Source: an uncultured Prevotellaceae bacterium (GTDB taxonomy: Bacteria; Bacteroidota; Bacteroidia; Bacteroidales; Bacteroidaceae). Taken from it: DNA of 45,001 nucleotides. Below the pieces are notes generated by a model. It saw only the letters and a list, made by a program, of their open reading frames with translations, was not told the DNA's origin and searched no databases. Positions 39,087 to 45,001 of the stretch are shown in pieces. A program made the translations under genes and the position numbers. Position 1 is the first letter of the stretch, and every line of letters begins with the position of its first letter. The stretch spans positions 1 through 45,001 of the forward strand of contig CACWMK010000027.1 of the NCBI GenBank assembly GCA_902761905.1. Direction: 5' to 3'.

Positions 39087-39959
39087 ATGAGGCAATTAAA
39101 GATTCAAAAAAGCATTACCAACCGATCGAGTGAGGCACTGGATAAGTATCTTGTGGAAATCGGTCGTCAACCCCTTGTAACAATCGACGAAGAGATTGAG
39201 CTAGCTCAGGCCATCCGCCGTGGAGGTCCTGAGGGCGAGAAGGCCAAGGAGCGCCTTGTTACAGCTAATCTACGCTTCGTGGTGTCTGTAGCTAAGCAGT
39301 ATCAGCACCAGGGTTTGACACTTACCGACCTTATCGACGAGGGTAATATAGGACTGGTTAAGGCAGCTGAGAAGTTTGACGAGACACGCGGATTTAAGTT
39401 TATCTCTTATGCCGTATGGTGGATTCGTCAGAGTATTCTGCAGGCTATTGCCGAGCAGAGCCGTATTGTTCGTCTGCCCCTCAATCAGAGCGGTGCACTC
39501 AGCAAGATCAATCAGGAAATCAATAAGTTCGAGCAGATGCACCAGCGTCGCCCTTCTGTCACCGAGTTGGCCGAGCTCACTCAGATCGAGGAGGCCAAGA
39601 TCGAGCAGACCGCCAAGGCCGACAGCCACCACATGAGTATCGATGCTCCGTTTGGCGAGGACGACGACAACTCAATGGCCGATATGCTCAGCTCGGGCGA
39701 GGATACCCGTACCGACAAGCTTGTTGATTACGAGTCGCTCACATCCGATCTCGACAACGTTCTGCGCAACGTTCTCAAGGATCGTGAACTTAAGATCGTA
39801 AAAGAGTGCTTCGGTATCGGATGCCAGGAGCGTGGTCTCGAGGAGATTGGTGCCGAGATGGGCCTCACTCGCGAGCGTGTTCGTCAGATTCGCGAGAAGA
39901 GCATCACCAAGCTCCACGACAGTGGCTACTCTCGTATCCTTATGAAATACCTAGGGTAA
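39087..39959 (+). CDS. rpoD: Primary RNA polymerase sigma factor (Bacteroidetes RpoD/SigA)
   Basis: This 290-residue sigma-70 protein directs RNA polymerase to the TTTG / TAnnTTTG promoters seen in this window. It has region 1.2 (ALDKYLVEIG), regions 2.1-2.4 (NLRFVVSVAKQY, DLIDEGNIGLVKAAEKFDET, FKFISYAVWWIRQSI), region 3 (RIVRLPLNQSGALSKINQ) and region 4 (LEEIGAEMGLTRERVRQIRE). Like other Bacteroidetes primary sigma factors it lacks region 1.1 and the large non-conserved insert, hence the short length. Its last 20 bases overlap, tail to tail, the histidine kinase gene on the other strand. Confidence 0.96.
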   Translation: MRQLKIQKSITNRSSEALDKYLVEIGRQPLVTIDEEIELAQAIRRGGPEGEKAKERLVTANLRFVVSVAKQYQHQGLTLTDLIDEGNIGLVKAAEKFDETRGFKFISYAVWWIRQSILQAIAEQSRIVRLPLNQSGALSKINQEINKFEQMHQRRPSVTELAELTQIEEAKIEQTAKADSHHMSIDAPFGEDDDNSMADMLSSGEDTRTDKLVDYESLTSDLDNVLRNVLKDRELKIVKECFGIGCQERGLEEIGAEMGLTRERVRQIREKSITKLHDSGYSRILMKYLG

Positions 39960-41688
39960 CAATAAATCTGGCACCACCTGCATAGGTGGTGTCCAGTTCC
40001 ACGTTACCACCCAACTGTTCTGCCAGCCTCCTGCTTAGAGGCAGTCCCAATCCAATACCTTCCTTGAAACTATCCAGTTTCACAAATCTGTCGAAGATAC
40101 GCTCAGCTTCTTCAGCCGGTATACCGCTACCTGTATCCTCCACCGATAGTTTCAACATATTTTCTTCCGTTTTTGCCCCCAAGGTGATACATCCCTTGCT
40201 GGTATACTTTGTTGCATTCTCCATCAGGCATGCCAGAATGCGTCGTAGCATATTCTCGTTGGTTCTCAGTTTGAACTCGTCGTCCAGTTCTGTCTCAACC
40301 TTTATCTCAGTTTCCTCTGTCACGTAGTCCTGATATTCAGTCTGCAACCCTCGCAGCATATCGTTTATCTTAGGCTCGTCGTTCTTATTCATCTGGTCGG
40401 TCGAATCGATCAGCGACAGACCGATGATTTCGTCCATCAGCACGGTCACCTGTCTGGTGCTCTTCTGCATCATCTTCGAGATATGCTGGCGCTCCTCGGG
40501 GTTGCCAGCCAGTTCGGGATTTGCTATCACCTGTGCAAAACCCGTGATGATGTTCAGCGGCGTGCGCACTTCGTGGGTCACGTTCTGTATGAATGCCGTC
40601 TTCATCTTTTCCGATTCCATCGCCTTCTTATACGCCTTGCGCAGTTCCTGCATGTGCTTCTTTCGGGTCTGTACGATGTAAATCAGCGCCACTATCAGCA
40701 GTGTCAACAGGAATATCGCGCCCAGCATGGCGTACGTGCGGTCCATGGCCGATTTTTTCTCTGCCTCATACAGTTTTATCTGGTCCTGGATTCCCTGCAT
40801 GCTGTTGATTATCACCACGTTGTCGATAGAGTCACTGGCCAGCGATTCCTTCTTGAACGACCTGTAGGCCTCCTCCCATCTGCCTGCTCTTTCGTATATC
40901 AGCGGGATGGCGTCGGCACCCTCGTCGCCCATTTCGCGCTTGGCGTATTCTATAGCTTCGTCCACCCTGCCTGTCGATGCCAGATAGTAAGCCTCCATAC
41001 TGCGCCCATGAACCGATGAATGTCCCTTTTTCTCTCCCTCCTTATAGGCCTTGTATCCCTTCAGGAATTTGTCGATGTCGCCACTATTATAATAGGTGAG
41101 AGTCTTTCGCGTTTCGATATCAAACACACGCTCGGGTGAGTATTTCTGGGCTATCTCCTTAGCTTTGTCCATCAGGTCCAGTGCCTCTTGTGCGTCATCA
41201 TCTAAAGCCACATTTATGATATTCATGTAGATTGGCGGGATACTCTCGTAGTAGCCGTTCTTCTCCATCATGTCTATCACCTCATACCAGCACTTCTTGG
41301 CAGCCTCCTTGTTGCCGCAGTATTTGTTTATGTGGCCCATCATGTTCACGGCCATATACATCTCCTTGTCCAACTTCTTTTCGCGAAGCTCCTTCGAGAG
41401 TTCCGCAGCCTTTGTATAAGCCTCGAATATCTTCTGCCGGTTCATCTCGAATATTATGTCGTTGCATCGCTGCGTGTAGTATCCGTGCAGGTCGTTCTGG
41501 CCCAGCAGGTAGTTCTGCAGATTTGTCAGGTGAGTATAGAACCTGGCGCTGTCGCCATCGTTGAATGCATGAGTCATCGAGTCGCGCAGCACCTTATACT
41601 TCGCGTCGTTCTTATGGTCTGTGCTGGCAGCCGTTTCTACAGTGGCGACAATCAGGGTCGCAATCAAAAGTATTCTTCTCAGATTCAT
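39940..41688 (-). CDS. Sensor histidine kinase with periplasmic TPR domain
   Basis: This 582-residue kinase has a signal or first membrane segment (MNLRRILLIATLIVATV), a helical periplasmic region of TPR-like repeats (about 50-290, for example EAAKKCWYEVIDMMEKNG, GRVDEAIEYAK), a membrane helix at about 319-340, a dimerisation domain with His372 in NVTHEVRTPLNI and a full ATPase domain (ENATKYT, VEDTGSGIP, GIGLGLPLSRRLA). No receiver domain or neighbouring response regulator is present. The promoter is at 41724-41754, divergent from the DUF4738 gene. Its stop lies within rpoD (20-base convergent overlap). Confidence 0.93.
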   Translation of the reverse strand: MNLRRILLIATLIVATVETAASTDHKNDAKYKVLRDSMTHAFNDGDSARFYTHLTNLQNYLLGQNDLHGYYTQRCNDIIFEMNRQKIFEAYTKAAELSKELREKKLDKEMYMAVNMMGHINKYCGNKEAAKKCWYEVIDMMEKNGYYESIPPIYMNIINVALDDDAQEALDLMDKAKEIAQKYSPERVFDIETRKTLTYYNSGDIDKFLKGYKAYKEGEKKGHSSVHGRSMEAYYLASTGRVDEAIEYAKREMGDEGADAIPLIYERAGRWEEAYRSFKKESLASDSIDNVVIINSMQGIQDQIKLYEAEKKSAMDRTYAMLGAIFLLTLLIVALIYIVQTRKKHMQELRKAYKKAMESEKMKTAFIQNVTHEVRTPLNIITGFAQVIANPELAGNPEERQHISKMMQKSTRQVTVLMDEIIGLSLIDSTDQMNKNDEPKINDMLRGLQTEYQDYVTEETEIKVETELDDEFKLRTNENMLRRILACLMENATKYTSKGCITLGAKTEENMLKLSVEDTGSGIPAEEAERIFDRFVKLDSFKEGIGLGLPLSRRLAEQLGGNVELDTTYAGGARFIVTLGIS

Positions 41689-41723
41689 ATCTTAGGGTAG
41701 TAGATAGATTGTTTTATTTGTTG

Positions 41724-41754
41724 CAAAGTTATATTTTTTTCTTCAAATACCAAA
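41724..41754 (-). promoter_or_regulatory. Promoter of the TPR histidine kinase
   Basis: Minus strand TTTG (41751-41754), 19 nt, TAACTTTG (41724-41731). Confidence 0.8.
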
Positions 41755-41772
41755 TATTTTATACTTTTTTTG

Positions 41773-41780
41773 TAACTTTG
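41773..41780 (+). promoter_or_regulatory. -7 box of the DUF4738/DUF4230 operon promoter
   Basis: TAACTTTG, 19 nt before the ATG at 41800; the -33 region is not clear. It lies back to back with the kinase promoter. Confidence 0.65.
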
Positions 41781-41799
41781 CAGCAAAAATTCTTTGAAT

Positions 41800-42321
41800 A
41801 TGAACTATAAATCAGTCATGGCCCTTGCATTTGTGGGTCTTATAACCGTAAGTTGCGGCAAGAAGAAACAGCACGATGATATTATTGTGCAGGAGACCGA
41901 AACCCCTCAGCCTCAGGCACCTATCCGTATGCAGGACTATAAAGATATCAAGGACGTGCAGTGGTTGGGCAAGCAGTATCAGGTCGAGGTCACCCGTACT
42001 GCCGACGACTCGCTTAAGATGGTCAAGGACGAACTCGGTCAGCAGTTTGTCGACAACCGTATCACTCTGCGTGTCATCCGTTCCGATGGCAGCATTTTCT
42101 GTACCAAGACGTTCACCAAGTCGGCATTTGATGGTTGTCTCGACGATGACTATCGCAAGACCGGAATCCTCGAGGGCTTTGTGTTTGATAAGGCCGAGGG
42201 CAATCAGCTGTACTTTGCAGCCAGTGTTTGTCATCCCCAGACCGACGAGTATATCCCCATGGTAGTCACCGTCAGCAATTTCGCCGAGGTCGGCATCGCC
42301 AAAGATCAGCAGATGGAGTAA
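41800..42321 (+). CDS. DUF4738 lipoprotein
   Basis: This 173-residue protein has a lipoprotein signal (MNYKSVMALAFVGLITVSC, lipobox Cys19) followed by a Lys-rich and then acidic, Pro/Gln-rich linker. A compact beta-rich domain runs from about residue 55 to the end (ITLRVIRSDGSIFCTKTF, then NQLYFAASVCHPQTDE). I recognise it as DUF4738, a Bacteroidetes envelope family without assigned function. The ATG at 41800 is used; two codons upstream lies only a TTG. It is followed 6 nt later by DUF4230 genes, so the three form one operon. Confidence 0.8.
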   Translation: MNYKSVMALAFVGLITVSCGKKKQHDDIIVQETETPQPQAPIRMQDYKDIKDVQWLGKQYQVEVTRTADDSLKMVKDELGQQFVDNRITLRVIRSDGSIFCTKTFTKSAFDGCLDDDYRKTGILEGFVFDKAEGNQLYFAASVCHPQTDEYIPMVVTVSNFAEVGIAKDQQME

Positions 42322-42327
42322 ACCGTT

Positions 42328-43062
42328 ATGAAACAGCGTAAAGTCATTTTAATTGTTTGCGGCGTTTTCGCAGTGCTGCTGGTGCTGTTGTTCTGCCAGT
42401 TCTGCCAGGGGACAGGTACCTGGCATGAGCGCTCGCGCTCCGACGATGCCAGGTACCTGTCCCCTGGCAGAACAACCGCTAGCAGAAGTATCGACACCGT
42501 CCCCATGCTCATCATGCAGGTGCAGCAGTGTTCCAAACTCTACACCGCCGAGTATCGTGTGCATAAGATCATCACCCACGATGATGCCTTGCGGTTCAAG
42601 GGGCAGCTGCTCAGCAAGTCGTTCAATGTCAAGGTCCCCTTGGCCGATCGTAAGATTGCCATCCCGATGGATGCCAAGATCAAGGCCTATATCGATTTCT
42701 CCGAGTTTTCCGAGAAGAACATCGAGCGCAGTGGCGATAAGATTACCATTGTGTTGCCCGATCCTCAGGTGGTCATGACCAGTTCTAAGATTGATCAGCA
42801 GCATGTCAAGCAGTATGTTGGCTTGACTCGTGCTCATTTCAGCGACGAGGAGTTGGCCCGCTATCAGCAGCAGGGTAGGGAGGCTATTCTGCAGTCTATC
42901 CCTGATATGGGTATCGAGGAGACGGCCCGTGCCAATTCTGCCAAGGTGCTGGTACCGATGCTTACACAGTTGGGATACGAGGAGCAGAATATCACCATTG
43001 CTTTCCGCAAGGACTTTGATTTCAAGCGCGGTCTTAACGGGTTAATTAGGATTGAAGATTAG
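42328..43062 (+). CDS. DUF4230 membrane-anchored protein with in-frame REP-pair insertion
   Basis: This 244-residue protein has an N-terminal membrane helix (MKQRKVILIVCGVFAVLLVLL) and a DUF4230 domain from about residue 55 (ADRKIAIPMDAKIKAYIDFS, ERSGDKITIVLPDPQVVMTS). Between helix and domain, residues 25-49 (for example GTGTWHERSRSDDARYLSPG) are encoded by two inverted REP copies (42400-42426 and 42446-42472), the same sequence that flanks the RAYT gene 1.5-2.4 kb downstream. The frame stays open across it. The paralogue that follows has no such segment, which marks it as an insertion. DUF4230 function is unknown. Confidence 0.82.
   Translation: MKQRKVILIVCGVFAVLLVLLFCQFCQGTGTWHERSRSDDARYLSPGRTTASRSIDTVPMLIMQVQQCSKLYTAEYRVHKIITHDDALRFKGQLLSKSFNVKVPLADRKIAIPMDAKIKAYIDFSEFSEKNIERSGDKITIVLPDPQVVMTSSKIDQQHVKQYVGLTRAHFSDEELARYQQQGREAILQSIPDMGIEETARANSAKVLVPMLTQLGYEEQNITIAFRKDFDFKRGLNGLIRIED
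42391..42472. repeat. Inverted REP pair (BIME-like) inside the DUF4230 gene
   Basis: Arms 42400-42426 and 42446-42472 are perfect 27-bp reverse complements. Each arm is itself a hairpin (TGCCAGG / CCTGGCA, 9-nt loop). The 19-nt spacer holds GAGCGC-TC-GCGCTC. TTCTGCCAG is duplicated in tandem at 42391-42408, at the left edge. Confidence 0.93.
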
Positions 43063-43066
43063 TCTT

Positions 43067-43645
43067 ATGAAGAAGTTTCATATTATAATAGGTGCAGTTG
43101 TTTTGATCGCAGTCGTTGCGATTTTCTTCTGGGTGCGGAGTGCCTTCAAGGATAATTACCTGGAGCTGGGCACCAACGAGAACATCGATCCCACGCCCAC
43201 TCAGATACAGTCCATCCGTGACATTGGCGAATGGGAGTTCCTCTCCGTCTCTGCCGAGGAGATGGTCGACACCGTCCGTAAAGGCATTTTTACTGACGAT
43301 GAGTTGGTCCGTATCTACTACGGCACCCTCCGCCTGGGCATCAACATGCAGCACCTAAGCGATAGCGCCATCACCGTCCAGGGCGACAGCATCATGGTAA
43401 CGCTCCCCAAAGTAGGCCTCTTGGACAAGGATTTCATCGACGAGTCCAAAACCAAGCCCTTCTACGAGTCCGGCAAGTGGACCCCTCAGGCCCACCAGGC
43501 CCTCTACCAGAAAGCCCACCGCCAGATGCTCACCCACTGCCTGACGAGTGACAACATAACTGCCGCTCAGATCAACGCCGAGTCCCAGATTTCAAATCTG
43601 TTCAAGAGCCTTGGCTACAAGAACGTAAAACTAACCTTCGAATGA
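43067..43645 (+). CDS. DUF4230 membrane-anchored protein (second copy)
   Basis: This 192-residue paralogue of the preceding protein has an N-terminal membrane helix (MKKFHIIIGAVVLIAVVAIFFW), then directly the DUF4230 domain with YLELGTNENIDPTPTQIQSI, GDSIMVTLPKVGLLD and a C-terminal AESQISNLFKSLGYKNVKL. It starts 4 nt after the first copy; the TTG at 43052 that would extend the frame lies within the previous gene. The pair may work as a complex. After its stop the sequence turns into non-coding repeats. Confidence 0.82.
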   Translation: MKKFHIIIGAVVLIAVVAIFFWVRSAFKDNYLELGTNENIDPTPTQIQSIRDIGEWEFLSVSAEEMVDTVRKGIFTDDELVRIYYGTLRLGINMQHLSDSAITVQGDSIMVTLPKVGLLDKDFIDESKTKPFYESGKWTPQAHQALYQKAHRQMLTHCLTSDNITAAQINAESQISNLFKSLGYKNVKLTFE

Positions 43646-43678
43646 CCCCACTCGCCGGCGCTCGTTCCCGCCCGCCCT

Positions 43679-43723
43679 CGCTCTTTGGTGGCTTCTCGCC
43701 CCCAGCCGCGCGGCAAGCCCCCT
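43679..43723 (+). repeat. Long direct repeat, left of RAYT
   Basis: Begins CGCTCTTTGGTGGCTTC and matches 44956-45001 at roughly 80% of positions in the same orientation. It carries a GGTGGC...GCCCCC hairpin-like core. Confidence 0.65.
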
Positions 43724-43782
43724 CGGTGTTTTCAGGTATTAGATATTGCGCCATCCGGCGCAAACCAGCGACCAGCTGCGCG

Positions 43783-43800
43783 CGCTCGGCTTTGCCGCTT
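43783..43800. repeat. Hairpin repeat CGCTCGGCT-TTGCCGCTT, copy 3
   Basis: Reverse complement of the elements at 8207-8225 and 22719-22737; the loop bases differ while the CGGC/GCCG stem is kept. Confidence 0.6.
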
Positions 43801-44008
43801 GCAACCAAAGGGACGCAAGAAGTCGCAATAAAAACACGCCAGGGCTATGATGCCCAGGCGTACCTTAATGAAAGAGCGACGAGTAGGAGCGGTTGCATCC
43901 CTCCCTTGAGGGAGGGCCTTGGGTGGGTGATGCTTTCTTTTAGTTCTTTTCTTTTGCGCCGAAAGAAAAGGACAGAATGGGGTTCAGGGGGTATCCCCCA
44001 TTGGCACC

Positions 44009-44035
44009 TGCCAGGTACCTGTCCCTCTGACAGGA
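44009..44035. repeat. REP copy upstream of RAYT (diverged right arm)
   Basis: TGCCAGGTACCTGTCC is identical to the REP in the DUF4230 gene, followed by CTCTGACAGG instead of CCTGGCAG. It lies 42 nt before the RAYT start codon. Confidence 0.8.
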
Positions 44036-44077
44036 TAAGTTAAATCATAAATCGCATTAGAATAAAAATAGAATAAT

Positions 44078-44869
44078 ATGCCCAGACAATCACGAAAAGA
44101 GTCAGGAACAGGTATTTACCATGTAATGATGCGTGGTATAAACCACCAGAGTATATTTAATGATGAAGAGGACTATTACCAATTCATCGCGACTCTCGAC
44201 AGAATGCGTTTTCGTTATGACGACGAAGGCGCTCCATGTGGGAGCAATTGTACTTATTACGCCTATTGCTTGATGTCAAACCATGTTCATTTGTTGATAC
44301 GTGAACGTGCAGAAAGCGTTGGCGAGACTATCAAGCGCATCGCCAGTAGCTATGTGTTTTATTATAACCGTAAGTATGGTCGCGACGGTCATCTCTTCAA
44401 GGATCGATTCAAGTCGGAGCCGGTTAACGATATGGGGTATTTCACCACTTTATTGCGCTACATCCACCAAAATCCCGTAAAAGCAAAGCTTGTTGATAGG
44501 GCTAGTGACTACGCATATAGTAGTTGGGGCGAGTTTGACGGAACAGTGGAGCCGGTGTTCCAGATCTGCGATGTTATGACGGTCTTGAATAGAATTCCAA
44601 TTGACGAACTGAAGGAGTGGGTTGACCAACCGCTGGAGGATGACGTGCCATGCCTGGAAATCGAAGACATTTCGAGAGGTAGACCTTCGGACGATAAAGT
44701 TATGCTTTTGATTAAGGAGCGTACTGGTGTTACGAATAGTAGCGCATTCCAACAGTTGGATGATGGGATCAAACGGGATGTCTTGAAGTATCTGAAAACA
44801 AAAGGCGCCTCTCACCGCCAGTTAGAACGATTAACAGGCATCGGCCGCGGCACTATCCAAAGTCTGTAA
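44078..44869 (+). CDS. REP-associated tyrosine transposase (RAYT, Y1 transposase family)
   Basis: This 263-residue single-strand DNA transposase relative has the Y1/HUH core. The start GTGIYHVMMRGINHQSIF is the RAYT N-terminal signature. His69-Val-His71 lies in CLMSNHVHLLI, followed by GHLFKDRFKS, and the catalytic Tyr128 in LRYIHQNPVKA. A C-terminal part (about 200-263) ends in a helix-turn-helix-like ASHRQLERLTGIGRGTIQSL. All catalytic residues are present, so it may be active. RAYTs usually recognise their own REP hairpin; the REP 4 nt after its stop, and the pair in the DUF4230 gene, are the candidate substrates. It is a single-copy gene in this window, without the inverted ends of a classical insertion sequence. 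Confidence 0.95.
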   Translation: MPRQSRKESGTGIYHVMMRGINHQSIFNDEEDYYQFIATLDRMRFRYDDEGAPCGSNCTYYAYCLMSNHVHLLIRERAESVGETIKRIASSYVFYYNRKYGRDGHLFKDRFKSEPVNDMGYFTTLLRYIHQNPVKAKLVDRASDYAYSSWGEFDGTVEPVFQICDVMTVLNRIPIDELKEWVDQPLEDDVPCLEIEDISRGRPSDDKVMLLIKERTGVTNSSAFQQLDDGIKRDVLKYLKTKGASHRQLERLTGIGRGTIQSL

Positions 44870-44872
44870 CCC

Positions 44873-44898
44873 TGCCAGGTACCTGTCCCCTGGCAGAA
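44873..44898. repeat. REP copy downstream of RAYT
   Basis: Hairpin TGCCAGG-TACCTGTCC-CCTGGCA, identical over 26 nt to 42447-42472 in the DUF4230 gene. It begins 4 nt after the RAYT stop. A partial unit (CTCCTGCCAG) follows at 44901-44910. Confidence 0.93.
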
Positions 44899-44955
44899 TG
44901 CTCCTGCCAGTTACTATGTTTGCAGACGCAAAACCGTGAGGGCATAAACGTTTGA

Positions 44956-45001
44956 CGCTCTTTGGAGGCTTCACGCCTCCAGCCGCAAGGCAAACCTCTG
45001 T
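44956..45001 (+). repeat. Long direct repeat, right of RAYT (cut by window edge)
   Basis: Begins CGCTCTTTGGAGGCTTC, matches 43679-43723 and contains a perfect GGAGGC-TTCAC-GCCTCC hairpin. It continues past the window end. Confidence 0.65.

Larger units (their letters stand above)
43646..44008. repeat. Repeat island upstream of the RAYT gene (no supported gene)
   Basis: This spacer holds several unrelated hairpins and no gene I can support. 43679-43723 is a direct repeat of 44956-45001. 43783-43800 is the CGCTCGGCT-type hairpin. 43837-43845 pairs with 43852-43860 (one mismatch). CCCTCCC-TTGA-GGGAGGG lies at 43899-43916. CTTTTCTTT / AAAGAAAAG lies at 43946-43970. GGGGG-TAT-CCCCC lies at 43987-43999. 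An open frame crosses it but has no protein-like features. Confidence 0.7.
44009..44898 (+). mobile_element. RAYT gene with flanking REP sequences (REP/RAYT unit)
   Basis: The transposase gene at 44078-44869 lies between REP copies at 44009-44035 and 44873-44898. Longer direct repeats stand outside (43679-43723 and 44956-45001). This is the arrangement known for RAYTs, which are domesticated relatives of IS200/IS605 transposases and are thought to spread REP sequences. Confidence 0.85.

Noticed and set aside
43642-44043. 133-codon open frame between the second DUF4230 gene and RAYT
   Set aside because: It runs through at least six hairpin repeats and into the REP, is rich in Arg, Pro, Ser and Gly, and has no ribosome binding site or protein motif. 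It is treated as repeat sequence.
44078-44869. Ordinary IS200/IS605 insertion sequence
   Set aside because: The N-terminal signature, protein length and REP hairpins at both sides fit a RAYT; no tnpB-like gene or IS-type ends are present.

Overview
The window looks like a chromosome segment of a Bacteroidales bacterium, most likely a Prevotella-type gut or rumen species. The evidence is direct. Many genes are preceded by the Bacteroidetes vegetative promoter (TTTG or TTG, 19-21 nt, TAnnTTTG). Shine-Dalgarno sequences are few. The primary sigma factor is the short Bacteroidetes type. The gene content is typical of the group: ExbB/ExbD/ExbD, DUF2723, DUF5686, DUF4230, DUF4738, and PA14-containing GH31. 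No rRNA, CRISPR array or SusC/SusD pair is present. One tRNA, Ser(GGA), is present.

Layout. 1-5.9 kb: an HU-like gene cut by the window edge, a 590-nt repeat-rich spacer, then tonB, a polyprenyl diphosphate synthase, tatD, tRNA-Ser, and an ExbB / small membrane protein / ExbD / ExbD / Lrp operon that should energise outer-membrane transport. 5.9-18.8 kb (minus strand): GH3 beta-glycosidase, polysaccharide deacetylase, a large DUF2723 membrane protein, a YqaA-type membrane protein, an unknown polytopic membrane protein, purD, an S9 dipeptidyl-peptidase and an RlmL-like rRNA methyltransferase. 18.9-27 kb (plus strand): a PAS histidine kinase, a DUF2807 lipoprotein, then a compact set of nucleotidyltransferase, ATP-grasp-like protein, CDP-alcohol phosphotransferase and HAD protein that reads like a pathway for an unknown phospholipid or phosphodiester headgroup, followed by a DUF5686 outer-membrane protein. 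27-39 kb: a carbohydrate locus with a LacI regulator, a beta-propeller sensor with a degenerate kinase module, GH31 (alpha-xylosidase-like, with PA14), a secreted LPP20-like protein and GH2. 39-45 kb: rpoD, a TPR histidine kinase, three small envelope proteins (DUF4738, two DUF4230) and a REP-associated tyrosine transposase (RAYT).

The most interesting signal is the repeat biology. (1) The RAYT gene at the right end is bordered by REP hairpins. The same REP occurs as a perfect 27-bp inverted pair inside the neighbouring DUF4230 gene, with the frame kept open. (2) A different palindromic element, about 50 nt long with TGTCATCTCGA / TCGAGATGACA ends, is present four times inside the GH2 gene, always in the same orientation and reading frame, so each copy adds a peptide resembling SSRAQSRDLSTPVEMT. 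This parallels the Rickettsia palindromic elements. (3) Short tandem repeats with 7-, 8- or 11-nt periods fill the spacers just before several start codons, often covering the upstream stop codon. Heptamer arrays have also entered the GH31 reading frame. Together these suggest several repeat families that spread through spacers and are tolerated in secreted or envelope proteins.

Several long open frames antisense to real genes are shadows and were left out. Starts were moved inward where the longest open frame runs through a promoter, a tRNA or an upstream gene.
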